Below are positions 19,558 to 29,080 of a stretch of DNA of 64,000 nt, in pieces. Every line of letters begins with the position of its first letter. The first letter of the stretch is position 1. The notes beneath the pieces were generated by a model. The model did not search any database, was not told where the DNA came from, and saw only the letters and a program-made list of their open reading frames with translations. The DNA is taken from the NCBI GenBank assembly GCA_001512965.1, contig LFRW01000024.1:1-64000 (forward strand), written 5' to 3'. The translations under genes and the position numbers were made by a program. The stretch is from Methanomicrobia archaeon DTU008. GTDB taxonomy: Archaea > Thermoplasmatota > Thermoplasmata > Methanomassiliicoccales > Methanomassiliicoccaceae.

Positions 19558-19800
19558 TCAGATGGCGCATTCCCTCGACACCATGAGCGTCACCGTAGCC
19601 CGTATGCCAGATAGCGTCCGGAGCTTCTTGATGATCAGACCTTCAAGACCTTCCAGCGTCTCGGCGGAGAGCTTCACGACGAGATCGTAGACGCCATAAA
19701 CTATGGCGACGCTCTCCACCCCCTGCATCTGGCATAGCTCATCGGCCACGCTGTCCTCCTTCCCGACCTCGCAGCTGACCAGCACGATGGCGGCAGGCAT
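19558..19800 (-). CDS. Stand-alone Lrp/AsnC ligand-binding (RAM) domain protein
   Basis: VLVSCEVGKEDSVADELCQMQGVESVAIVYGVYDLVVKL is RAM-like; no HTH. Confidence 0.85.
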   Translation of the reverse strand: MPAAIVLVSCEVGKEDSVADELCQMQGVESVAIVYGVYDLVVKLSAETLEGLEGLIIKKLRTLSGIRATVTLMVSRECAI

Positions 19801-19841
19801 GATGTATCATTGGAGGTCGGATTAGATAAGGTGAGCGGGGC

Positions 19842-21182
19842 TCATTTCGCATCATGCGCCGCGGTGCCCTTCGACACCGTCGATGGCGACAACTTCAGAA
19901 GCGGTGCGGCTCCGGTCTGGGCGCGGTCAAGGAAGCATTCCTTCCTCAGGGCGATGCGTGTCGCATCGACCAATATGATGAGCCCGATCAGGAGCGAGAC
20001 CAGGGCGATCCATGCGTATGAGGCGGATACGGTTCCGTCGTTGATGGTGAACTCGAGCGCCTGTGCCACCATCAGGGGGACGAACATGCCGAGTATGCGT
20101 AGCAGCACCCTCCGGTCATCGGCCGCCCATACCGTCAGGAAGGCGAACGGGATGACGAAGTAGCTAAGCCTGATCATCGGATAGATGCATAGGAACACAA
20201 CGGTCACGAGCAGGCAGGACCGCCATATGTCCAGGTTGCGCTTCCAGCAATACCAGTATGATCCCAAGAGGGCCGCGATGGTGATGAGGGCGCCGACGTT
20301 CCCCGGGACGATTATGCCCATGATGCTCATCAGGCCCACCGCGGACATGCCCGCCCCGCCGTCATTGCTGCCTAACATGTAGTATGTCGGGAATTGCAGG
20401 AACTCGATGGGACAGATCGCCAGGAAGGGAAGCGCGATGAGGAGCGAGATTAGGGCGGCGAGCCCGATATGGCGGGCGCGACGCTTCCACGTGGGGATCC
20501 GGATAAGCATGGCGGGGAACAGGATGACGGAAAGGAACTTCGTCCAGAACCCTATCGTGACCCCTACCGTCGCCCCCTTGAGATTGTTCCTAAGGAACAG
20601 AAGAGGCGGAACGATGAACAAGAATGCAACGATGGGCTCATCCTGCAGGCCCATGGTGGCATCGATGACCAGGGACGGGCAGAGGAGGATGAGCATGGAC
20701 GATATGAATCCGAGATGTTCGTCCCATGCCCTCAGTATCAGATAGGCGCTCAGGGAGGATAGGAGCGCGAATAGGGAGAACCATATCTCGTAGGCCCACC
20801 ACTCCCCTCCCGCCAGCTGGGGAGGGATGAACAGATAGTTGATGAGCGGAGGGGACTCAACCGGGAACGAGCCGTACGGAACGTCGCGATATATCATGCC
20901 GCCATTGAGAAGCAGCTTGGCCCTCTCTTGGAAAATGGACAGGTCGGATGAGTTGGCGAAGCTCTGGTCTATGAACGGACGGAAGAGCAGACCATCCATC
21001 GCGATGAAGCTGCCGTAGACCGCGACGAAGATCGATAGGATGATGAGGACCCGGCGGCGGGGGGAGAGCGACCTCAGCCTGGCATCCAGGCGCGACCAGC
21101 GACCGCCTTCTCCCTGAGCCTCCATACTCGCCTCCACGCCGCCATCCCTGCCTCGCGTGCCGATACGGCCATATGGAGGCAT
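19842..21182 (-). CDS. Polytopic membrane protein, putative GT-C-type glycosyltransferase (paralogue of 18225..19511)
   Basis: Shares DLSIFQERAKLLLNGGMIYRDV...ESPPLINYLFIPPQLAGG with the other protein, in same order. Confidence 0.65.
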   Translation of the reverse strand: MPPYGRIGTRGRDGGVEASMEAQGEGGRWSRLDARLRSLSPRRRVLIILSIFVAVYGSFIAMDGLLFRPFIDQSFANSSDLSIFQERAKLLLNGGMIYRDVPYGSFPVESPPLINYLFIPPQLAGGEWWAYEIWFSLFALLSSLSAYLILRAWDEHLGFISSMLILLCPSLVIDATMGLQDEPIVAFLFIVPPLLFLRNNLKGATVGVTIGFWTKFLSVILFPAMLIRIPTWKRRARHIGLAALISLLIALPFLAICPIEFLQFPTYYMLGSNDGGAGMSAVGLMSIMGIIVPGNVGALITIAALLGSYWYCWKRNLDIWRSCLLVTVVFLCIYPMIRLSYFVIPFAFLTVWAADDRRVLLRILGMFVPLMVAQALEFTINDGTVSASYAWIALVSLLIGLIILVDATRIALRKECFLDRAQTGAAPLLKLSPSTVSKGTAAHDAK

Positions 21183-21206
21183 TGATTTATCGTTTTCTCC
21201 CCCTGT

Positions 21207-21560
21207 TTATTTCAACATTACCTCCCTGACGGTCAGTCCTGCCTCTTCCATGGAAGAGAGCTGTATGTCGGGGTGAGCGAACATGGCCAGATGCTCGTCC
21301 ATCGAGCTCAGGACGACCTCTGGCACGATTACGATGACCTCAACGCCCTGGTCTATGAGGTCGTTGTAATCCTGAACGGCATCGCGGTTCTTCCATGAAC
21401 GCTCCGTCTCCAGGAACTCGCATCTGACCAGGTTTCCGGAATTGTCATGATATTGGATGACGCACCAGTCATCCATCATCTCTGGACTTGCCACAAGCTC
21501 GCTCTCATCCTCCATGATGCTTGCGATCCTTTCCTCTAGAGCATGTTGCAGGTCTATCAT
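21207..21560 (-). CDS. Hypothetical protein
   Basis: Intact acidic ORF; no recognised family. Confidence 0.45.
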   Translation of the reverse strand: MIDLQHALEERIASIMEDESELVASPEMMDDWCVIQYHDNSGNLVRCEFLETERSWKNRDAVQDYNDLIDQGVEVIVIVPEVVLSSMDEHLAMFAHPDIQLSSMEEAGLTVREVMLK

Positions 21561-21704
21561 GGGGCGTCAGGTGTTGAGCATTCCATATAACAATATTTCG
21601 CTTGATAACACTACTGCGCTCGCAAATTTCGGGTGCAGTTTCGGCCTGGCCGGGGACGTACTTTTATAGTGGTCAACGACAATGGGGCGCCGTCCGCCTA
21701 GCGG

Positions 21705-22256
21705 ATGATGAGGATGGGAATGATCGGGATCGAATATGGCGAACCTCAAGAGACGATATCGTTCATCGTGCTGGGAGAACCATCTCCGGAGGGCAGCACC
21801 CGCGCTTTCTACATCCCCAAGCTGAAAAGGACCGTCACGACGCATCAGAACCAGTCACAGCTCGATGCATGGAGGAACAGGGTGGCCACCGAGGCACAGA
21901 ACGTTCTCCTTGGTCGGGAGTGGACCTCCGACAGGGCCTCGGCATACACGGTGGATGTGGACTTCGTGCTTCCACGGCCTCCTTCCGTGCCTGAGCACCG
22001 GCGCCTCCGCCCTACCGTTAAGCCGGACATAGACAAGTTGATCAGGGCCGTCAACGACGCCCTCACGGGGATCCTGTTCCCGGACGATTGTCAGGTCGTC
22101 TCGATCCGGGTGACGAAGGGCTATGAGGGAGAACAGCGCCCTGGCGCTTATATCAGGGTATGTCGGTACGTCAACGTGCGCGAGAAGGCCAGAAGAAAGG
22201 CGAGAAAGAAGGTGGCCGAGGAGGAGGACATCCCCTTCGACCCCAGGGACGATTGA
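21705..22256 (+). CDS. RusA-like Holliday junction endonuclease
   Basis: KPDIDKLIRAVNDALTGILFPDDCQVVSIRVTKGY matches the RusA acidic motif pattern (KPDxDKL...DaL...DD.qV). Confidence 0.88.
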   Translation: MMRMGMIGIEYGEPQETISFIVLGEPSPEGSTRAFYIPKLKRTVTTHQNQSQLDAWRNRVATEAQNVLLGREWTSDRASAYTVDVDFVLPRPPSVPEHRRLRPTVKPDIDKLIRAVNDALTGILFPDDCQVVSIRVTKGYEGEQRPGAYIRVCRYVNVREKARRKARKKVAEEEDIPFDPRDD

Positions 22257-22258
22257 GA

Positions 22259-22705
22259 TCACCCCCTGGTCGTAAGCCTTTGTCTGATGTACGCACCTAT
22301 GAGAAGCGAGGCGGGATACAACACCTCCTCCTCCATCTGAGCATGCAGCAGCAACATGTCGGCGAACCTGACATGATCGCCCTTTCCCGCCGATTCCGCC
22401 GCGGCTCGCAGCGATTCTAGAGCGATGGCGATCTGTACATGTTCTTCCAGCATTATCGGCAACTCTTCCTTCAGGCGCTCGCTCAACTCCACTACCCTCT
22501 CCGGGTTCTCCACCCTCCCCTCCCCGGACAACGTCAGGCACCCGAGCTGCGGAAGTGCCAGCTCCTCTTCCTTGTGGAAATGGGGCATCAGCTTCTCCGA
22601 TACCGCCTTGGCCGCCTCGCCAACCTCTCCGGGCTCCGCCATCGCTCTCTCAAGCATGGACAGCAGTTCTTCATGCTCCTTCCGCAATGAACTCGGTACC
22701 TCCAT
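22259..22705 (-). CDS. Hemerythrin HHE-domain protein
   Basis: RKEHEELLSML, HFHKEEELALPQL, EEHVQIAIALE, LLLHAQMEEEVLYPAS. Confidence 0.85.
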   Translation of the reverse strand: MEVPSSLRKEHEELLSMLERAMAEPGEVGEAAKAVSEKLMPHFHKEEELALPQLGCLTLSGEGRVENPERVVELSERLKEELPIMLEEHVQIAIALESLRAAAESAGKGDHVRFADMLLLHAQMEEEVLYPASLLIGAYIRQRLTTRG

Positions 22706-22786
22706 GGAATCTCCTCATGGAGCTATTGGACCAGGAAGATGATAATAGATGGGCCGTTACGGGACGAAAATGGAATGTAAGGGGTT

Positions 22787-24103
22787 TCAGGGGATCAGCC
22801 TGATGCGGTCCCGCGGGAAGAGGATGGCCTCTCGTATGTTCGGAAGGTCCAACATCTTCTGGATGAAACGCTCGACCCCGAGTCCCCATCCACCGTGAGG
22901 CGGCATGCCGAACTTGAACGCTTCAAGATAGAAGGTGAAGGAGTCTGGGTCAAGCCCCTTCTTCTCCATCCTTGCGACCAGACGGTCGTATCTGTGCTCC
23001 CTCTGTCCGCCCGAGGATATCTCCTGTCCCTTATAGTCGAGGTCGAAGGAATATGAATACGGGGTGCCGTCCTTCTCCATGATGTAGAAGGGCTTCGCCT
23101 CTTCTGGATACTCCTCTATCCAGTACATGTCGTTTCCCTGCCTGGACATGATCTCGCCGAGCAGCTTCTCGCCCTCGGTCCCAAGGTCATCCCCCAGTGC
23201 GATCTTCATGCCCTCGGCCTTCACCATCTCGACCGCTTCCTCGTAAGGGATGATCGGGTATGGCGCCTTCGGCAGTTCGACATCTGCTCCCAGAACCTTC
23301 AATTGGTGATCGCATTGCTCGATCACTCCCTTGATGACCGATTGAGTGCAGCCCTCTATCATCTTCTGGACGTCCCTCTGCGATTCGATGAACGCCATCT
23401 CGCCATCGAAGGATATGAACTCCGATACATGCCGGACGGTGTCCGACGGTTCGGCACGGAACGCTGGTCCGATCTCGAAGACACGGTCCATGCCTGTGGA
23501 CATCAGCATCTGCTTGTACAATTGTGGGGACTGCGCGAGATAGGCGCACTTGTCGAAATAGCGAAGCTCGAAGAGAGTGGCCCCTCCCTCCGCACCGGAC
23601 GCCACCAGCTTGGGCGTGAAGACCTCCACGAAGCCATTGTCGACCAGATACATGTCGATGAGATTGAGGACGGTCGACTTTATCTCGAACACCGCCCGGA
23701 GCTCCGGTTTGCGAAGGTCCATGAAGCGGTGGTTGAACCGGGTGTCCGGCTCCACGTTCACCTTGTCGATGACGCCCATGGGCAGCGGCGCGGCCGCGGC
23801 AGAGATCACCTCCATGCGGGTCGGCAGCACCTCCACCCCGCTTTTTGCCTGGGCGGATGCCTTGGCGGTGCCGATCACTCGTACGACCGATTCACGGGGG
23901 AGCGAGGCCATTACCTCCATTATCTCCGGCGCCGTCTTCTTCCTTGGAGCTGTGATCTGAATAATCCCGTATCGGTCGCGAAGCTGTAGAAATGATATGC
24001 CTCCCAGGTTCCTCACGTCCTGGGCCCAGCCCTGGACCACCACCTCGGCATCGGCATCGGCGGGGGTGAGGGTCTTTGAGGTCCGGATTGCTACCTCGCT
24101 CAT
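22787..24103 (-). CDS. aspS: Aspartyl-tRNA(Asp/Asn) synthetase, archaeal type
   Basis: N-terminal OB domain; MDLRKPELRAVFEIKS, FTPKLVASGAEGGATLFELRYF, FRAEPSDTVRHVSEF, GLGVERFIQKMLDLPNIREAILFPRDRIRLIP. Confidence 0.95.
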   Translation of the reverse strand: MSEVAIRTSKTLTPADADAEVVVQGWAQDVRNLGGISFLQLRDRYGIIQITAPRKKTAPEIMEVMASLPRESVVRVIGTAKASAQAKSGVEVLPTRMEVISAAAAPLPMGVIDKVNVEPDTRFNHRFMDLRKPELRAVFEIKSTVLNLIDMYLVDNGFVEVFTPKLVASGAEGGATLFELRYFDKCAYLAQSPQLYKQMLMSTGMDRVFEIGPAFRAEPSDTVRHVSEFISFDGEMAFIESQRDVQKMIEGCTQSVIKGVIEQCDHQLKVLGADVELPKAPYPIIPYEEAVEMVKAEGMKIALGDDLGTEGEKLLGEIMSRQGNDMYWIEEYPEEAKPFYIMEKDGTPYSYSFDLDYKGQEISSGGQREHRYDRLVARMEKKGLDPDSFTFYLEAFKFGMPPHGGWGLGVERFIQKMLDLPNIREAILFPRDRIRLIP

Positions 24104-24444
24104 CTGAACACCGGGGCTGGGATGGCTGGTAGGGTATTTAATTTAGGCGAGCGGCGCGGCCGCCACCGATCGTTGTGAAACGCTCATAGAGGAACGTCCT
24201 ATCTTTGCATGAACGGCATCGTGACGGCACCTCTCAGGTATGGACATGATATGGCGACATGCCCGATCCGTCGATGTCCTCGGGGAGCGGATGGATCGGA
24301 AGGGCGAGAGCATTTGTCAGCGACGGCGGCGATGTGGCGGATGTCCATGGTCCCTGGCTCGCATCATGCCAGGCCAGCATGTCGATCCAGCTCCGGAGGC
24401 CTTCCTTTACCGATGTCGAAAAGGATATTATATCGTCCCTTGCA

Positions 24445-24684
24445 ATGAGCACTTTCATGGTCAAGATCGAGATCGACCGCGAAGGCTGCATACAGTGCGG
24501 CGTGTGCTACAACGATGAGTGCCCGGAGATATTCGGCGAGAGTGACGACGGCACATCGGAGATAGTCGAGCAGTATCGCGTGGGCGGTGACCTTGCAAAG
24601 GGCGAGGCTCCCGACAGCATGTCCGACTGCGCCAACAGGGCGGCCGATGCCTGTCCGGTAACGGTCATCACGGTCATCACCTGA
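24445..24684 (+). CDS. 4Fe-4S ferredoxin
   Basis: MSTFMVKIEIDREGCIQCGVCYNDECPEIF...CANRAADACPVTVI; start chosen inside the longer track ORF. Confidence 0.85.
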   Translation: MSTFMVKIEIDREGCIQCGVCYNDECPEIFGESDDGTSEIVEQYRVGGDLAKGEAPDSMSDCANRAADACPVTVITVIT

Positions 24685-25028
24685 GGCCGCGGGTCCCTAG
24701 GCTGTCCGATGCAGCGATCGCGCGCTCCTCGACCGATGGGGAGCGCACAGGTCCTCTTACGCATCCTCGCCACCCTGACCTGGTAGGCCGCCCCGCGCGC
24801 TCCCGAGGTCACCTTGGGACGAGAGGATGTGGGGAAGGACACCTGATGGCAGGCCGGAACCTCATGCGAACCGTTGCCACGAAGATGAACGTCTCGACCA
24901 AATCCATTATATCCTAGATCGCGTCATTGGCCTTCGCGACAGCTATAAAGGCCAATACTGGCCATGCATGTTGCTAACTATTTATATGCCAAGCATTATT
25001 TCCACAATATAGTTCAGGGGAAAATGGA

Positions 25029-26171
25029 ATGTCTGACAGGGTTACTGTTTCGGTTATAAAGGCAGATGTTGGATCGGTCGGCGGACACGCAAGACCCCAT
25101 CCGCTCATGATGAGAAAATGCGAGGAGCGCCTCGCCGACGGCCTATCTGCCGGTATAATCAACGACTATTACGTCACTCGAGTTGGCGACGACATCAACC
25201 TCATTCTGACCCATAACCGCGGAGAGAACAACAAGGATGTCCACGGCCTTGCATGGGAATCGTTCATGGAAGCGACCAAGGTCGCAAAGTCCATGAAGCT
25301 CTATGCAGCCGGGCAGGACCTCTTGACCGATGCCTTCTCAGGTAACGTCCGCGGAGCCGGCCCAGGGGCGGCCGAGATGGAGTTCAAGGAGCGCGGCGCG
25401 GAACCCATGGTCTTCTTCATGGCCGACAAGACCGAGCCATCCTCCTATTCCCTGCCTTTGTGCAGGACGTTCATGGACCCGTTCACAACGACAGGTCTGG
25501 TCATCGACCCTCGCGCCCATGAGGGCTTCAAGTTCGAGATAGTGGATGTGTGCGACTCCAAGAAGGTCGTCATGTCCACTCCCGAGGAAACGTATGACAT
25601 CCTGACCCTTTTGGGCGACACCACCCGCTATGCCATCAAGCGCATCTGGAGCAAGAGCGACGATATCGGCATCGCGGCCGTCGTGTCGACGGAGAAGCTG
25701 AACATCACCGCGGGCAAGTACGTGGGCAAGGACGACCCCGTATGCGTATGCCGGTGCCAGAGCGGCCTACCTGCCGTCGGCGAGGTGCTCCAGCCATACA
25801 TGTTCCCGTCCCTCGTGGCAGGCTGGATGCGCGGCTCCCACTATGGTGGATGGTATCCTTGTTCGGTCGAGGAGTCCGATCCCGTGTTCTTCGACGGTCC
25901 GCCCCGCATCGTAGCGCTGGGCATGATGGTCTCCAACGGCAAGCTGCAAGGCCTGGAGGACCCCGACTCCAAGCCTGGCGAGCACATCCCGGTGGACTAC
26001 TTCAAGGGAAGCTGCTGGGACGAGGCCCGCAGGGGAGCGGTCAAGGCATCCATCTACATGCGCCGGCATGGCCCGTTCATGCCCGCCGTGCTCGGTCCGG
26101 AGGAGATGGAGTACACAACCCGGCCGGCCGTTCTCAAGAAGCTAAAAGAGAGGATGGAGAAACTTGACTGA
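25029..26171 (+). CDS. fbp: Bifunctional fructose-1,6-bisphosphate aldolase/phosphatase (archaeal)
   Basis: VTVSVIKADVGSVGGHARPHPLMM, DINLILTHNRGENNKDVHGLAW, SFMEATKVAK, GSHYGGWYPCS. Confidence 0.95.
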   Translation: MSDRVTVSVIKADVGSVGGHARPHPLMMRKCEERLADGLSAGIINDYYVTRVGDDINLILTHNRGENNKDVHGLAWESFMEATKVAKSMKLYAAGQDLLTDAFSGNVRGAGPGAAEMEFKERGAEPMVFFMADKTEPSSYSLPLCRTFMDPFTTTGLVIDPRAHEGFKFEIVDVCDSKKVVMSTPEETYDILTLLGDTTRYAIKRIWSKSDDIGIAAVVSTEKLNITAGKYVGKDDPVCVCRCQSGLPAVGEVLQPYMFPSLVAGWMRGSHYGGWYPCSVEESDPVFFDGPPRIVALGMMVSNGKLQGLEDPDSKPGEHIPVDYFKGSCWDEARRGAVKASIYMRRHGPFMPAVLGPEEMEYTTRPAVLKKLKERMEKLD

Positions 26172-26841
26172 TCTCCGCACTCCTGCGGTCATCATAAACT
26201 TCAAGGCCTACTCCGAGGTGGAGGGCGACAAAGCCCTTCGTCTCGCCCAGGCGTGCCAGGACGTCGCGGGAAGGACCGGCGTGAGCATCGTCGTCTGCCC
26301 GCCGGCCACCTCCATCGCGCAGATAGCCGGTTCGGTCGACATACCAGTGTTCGCGCAGCATGTCGACCCTTTCAAACCGGGTGCCGCCACAGGTCGATTG
26401 ACCGCGCAGCTGATCCGGGGAGCGGGAGCCACGGGGACCCTGGTAAACCACTCGGAGCGTCGGCTGAAGCTCGCCGACATAGGGGCGGCCGTTGACATGT
26501 GCCGCGCCAACCAGCTTGTGACGGTGGTCTGCACGGACACCTCTGCCACCTCCGCCGCCGCGGCATCGTTGAAGCCCGATCTCATAGCCGTGGAGCCGCC
26601 AGAGCTCATCGGCGGAGATGTATCGGTGACGGATGCCCAGCCCGAGGTGATCGAGAGGACCGTTGCCGCTGTCAAGCGCGTCGACGATGGCATAAAGGTG
26701 CTATGCGGTGCGGGGATCAAGACGGGACGGGACGTCAAGAGGGCTATCGAGCTGGGTGCCGCCGGGGTGCTCCTCGCCTCTGGCGTCGTGAAGGCCTCCG
26801 ACCCCGCCTCCGTGCTCGAAGACCTGGTACAATTCCTTTGA
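26164..26841 (+). CDS. tpiA: Triosephosphate isomerase, archaeal type
   Basis: VIINFKAYSE, VNHSERRLKLADI, AVEPPELIGG, VLCGAGIKTGRDVKRAIELGAAGVLLASGVVKA; 8-nt overlap with fbp. Confidence 0.95.
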   Translation: MTDLRTPAVIINFKAYSEVEGDKALRLAQACQDVAGRTGVSIVVCPPATSIAQIAGSVDIPVFAQHVDPFKPGAATGRLTAQLIRGAGATGTLVNHSERRLKLADIGAAVDMCRANQLVTVVCTDTSATSAAAASLKPDLIAVEPPELIGGDVSVTDAQPEVIERTVAAVKRVDDGIKVLCGAGIKTGRDVKRAIELGAAGVLLASGVVKASDPASVLEDLVQFL

Positions 26842-27097
26842 CCGCACCCAGGCAAACCTTCTTCCTGCCGAGGCCACATGGTCTTGGCAACCTTGTTCTT
26901 TCATTCGACTTCACGACGGCCGTCAGGTAGGACGCCATGGTAATGATCGAGACCAGCTGCTTAGCCCCTTCATTACCAAACGATGTCGATGACCGTTCAA
27001 GCGCCAAGGCCAAATCAGGACGTTGTGAGGACCTATGCGCCGATCGTCGATCGCTTTATTGCCTGATAGAAAAGAGTTATGCTAAAGCGGATCAATA

Positions 27098-27541
27098 GTG
27101 GTCTTGGTGTATCTAAGGGGGTTCTCTGAATCGGATCTAGGCTCGGTGTACGAGCTTGCCTGCAAGACGTTGAGCGAGAGGTATGACCCCAACATGTTCA
27201 CCTCGATCTCGTCGTCATGGCCGGAAGGCTCCCTGGTAGTGGACTCCTCGCATGGCATCAAGGCCTTCTTGCTCGGATCGCTATCTTCCTCGGTCCAATC
27301 CCGCGTTCTGATGCTCGCGGTGAGCGAGGATATCCGGAGGAGAGGGTTGGGCACCATGCTCATGAGGCGCTTCCTGGAGGAGAGCTACAAGAAGGGAACC
27401 CGCGTGGTCAGCCTGGAGGTGCGGAGGAACAATAGGGCCGCCCTGAACCTCTACAATAAACTGGGCTTCCGCATCGTTGAGGTCATCCCTCATTACTACA
27501 ACGATGGCGAGGATGCCTACAGGATGCAGCGGTGGCTCTGA
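27098..27541 (+). CDS. GNAT N-acetyltransferase (RimI-like)
   Basis: MLAVSEDIRRRGLGTMLMRRFLEESYKKGTRVVSLEVRRNNRAALNLYNKLGFRIVEVIPHYYNDGEDAYRM. Confidence 0.92.
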   Translation: MVLVYLRGFSESDLGSVYELACKTLSERYDPNMFTSISSSWPEGSLVVDSSHGIKAFLLGSLSSSVQSRVLMLAVSEDIRRRGLGTMLMRRFLEESYKKGTRVVSLEVRRNNRAALNLYNKLGFRIVEVIPHYYNDGEDAYRMQRWL

Positions 27542-27543
27542 CC

Positions 27544-29073
27544 TCAATGGTATGCCTGATCTTCCCGAAGATGCTCGTTCCAGAAGTAATAGGGGGACTT
27601 CTCCTTCTGCGCCGAGGATATATCGGTGCCAAGGCCCCGCATGTAGGAGCCATACCGTTCCTTGATCTGTTCCTCCACGGTCCGGCTTCGCCGTATGGCC
27701 GCGGTGACATGCTTCTCCTCGATGACGGGATCGGACATGGCTACCGCCAGGTCTCCGGCGGAACGAACAAGCCCTCCCAGTTCGCGAAGGCGTAGCGTGA
27801 GGGCCCCGTCTCGACCATCCAGGATCTTTGCGCGCCGCTTCGCCTCCTTGATGATGGCCTCGACCGCGCCTAGGTTCGCATGAGGTATGCGGCCGTCGGT
27901 GGCGATCTCCTGCGCCACGAACTGGGCCAGAAGGGCGCGGTTGGCCTGCGAATCCTCCATGGTCGTCTCGACCAATATCTCGTATCCGTCCCCGCTTATC
28001 CTTGAGCGGAGAGGGGACAGGACCTGTTCCAGGTCCTGAATGTTACAGGCCGCCACAAGTATGAAGTCGGCAGGCACGCCGTCGACGCGGACAGAGGCTC
28101 CAGCCGACTGCGGGTTCCTTCCGGCTATGGGGAACTGGCGTTCCTGCATCGCGGTGAGGATGAAGCGCTGTGTTGCGCCCAGATGGGAGATCTCGTCAAG
28201 GAACAGGACTCCCTGATGGGCCTCGTGGATGGCTCCAGGAACGACCCGCTCGAACGGTTGCGTCCCCAGCTGGCCATGCCCACCATAGGGATCGTGCCTT
28301 ACGTCACCGAGCAGTTCCGTCTCCGATGCTCCGGTCGCTAGTACGAAGGGGTTGCGTTCCAGGGGAACGATGACCTTGCGAGGGTTCAGCTTATCCAGCT
28401 CCCTCTTGCGTTCAAGGGACTTCTCGTCGAGGACGCGGATCATGTCCCCGGCACGCTCGAACACCACGACCTCCTCCTTGCCGAAGCGGCTGCGGGTGGT
28501 AGTGACCCTTTCCTTGCCGGTGGGGAAGGGTGCGGCCCCTGCCATGGACTCCATCAGCCCGCTGAATATGTCACCGAACGGGTTGCCGGCCTGCGGTCCA
28601 AGGTCTATCTTTGCCTTCTCGCAACTTGGGCAGAACCTTTCTGAAGGCGATGAATACGTGCCGCAATTGCGGCAACGGTATCCGAGCCGCTCCGCAACCT
28701 TGGGAGGGGCCGCCTCCGGATGGATGAGGTCTCCTTCGGCCGACCCTTTCGACTCCCTTTCCTGCAGGACCTCCGACTCGCTCCTCACCTCCACCAGCGG
28801 CCGCTCCGGGCTTTCCGGGTTGTGTACCACCCGGATCTCCTCGTTCGGCCGGGGAAGGTGAAGGGCGAGGGCCTGCGCTATCATCGACTTGCCCGTGCCC
28901 GGGGGACCCACCAGCAAGAGATGCCTTCTTTGCTTGGCGGCTATCCTGGACAGCTCCACAGCCTCGTCCTGGCCTATGACCCGCTTGAGCGGGTCTGCCG
29001 GGATCAGGATGTCGGCGGTCGTGGTGAGACCGCGCAGGTCGGTCTCCTTGGACAGGTCGATCTTCTCGTTCAT
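27544..29073 (-). CDS. Lon-like AAA ATPase with inserted zinc ribbon, lacking a protease domain
   Basis: IGQDEAVELSRIAAKQRRHLLLVGPPGTGKSMIAQALA; CRNCGTYSSPSERFCPSCE; GVLFLDEISHLGATQRFILTAMQE; no downstream Ser/Lys protease module. Confidence 0.85.
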   Translation of the reverse strand: MNEKIDLSKETDLRGLTTTADILIPADPLKRVIGQDEAVELSRIAAKQRRHLLLVGPPGTGKSMIAQALALHLPRPNEEIRVVHNPESPERPLVEVRSESEVLQERESKGSAEGDLIHPEAAPPKVAERLGYRCRNCGTYSSPSERFCPSCEKAKIDLGPQAGNPFGDIFSGLMESMAGAAPFPTGKERVTTTRSRFGKEEVVVFERAGDMIRVLDEKSLERKRELDKLNPRKVIVPLERNPFVLATGASETELLGDVRHDPYGGHGQLGTQPFERVVPGAIHEAHQGVLFLDEISHLGATQRFILTAMQERQFPIAGRNPQSAGASVRVDGVPADFILVAACNIQDLEQVLSPLRSRISGDGYEILVETTMEDSQANRALLAQFVAQEIATDGRIPHANLGAVEAIIKEAKRRAKILDGRDGALTLRLRELGGLVRSAGDLAVAMSDPVIEEKHVTAAIRRSRTVEEQIKERYGSYMRGLGTDISSAQKEKSPYYFWNEHLREDQAYH

Positions 29074-29080
29074 ACCTCGT

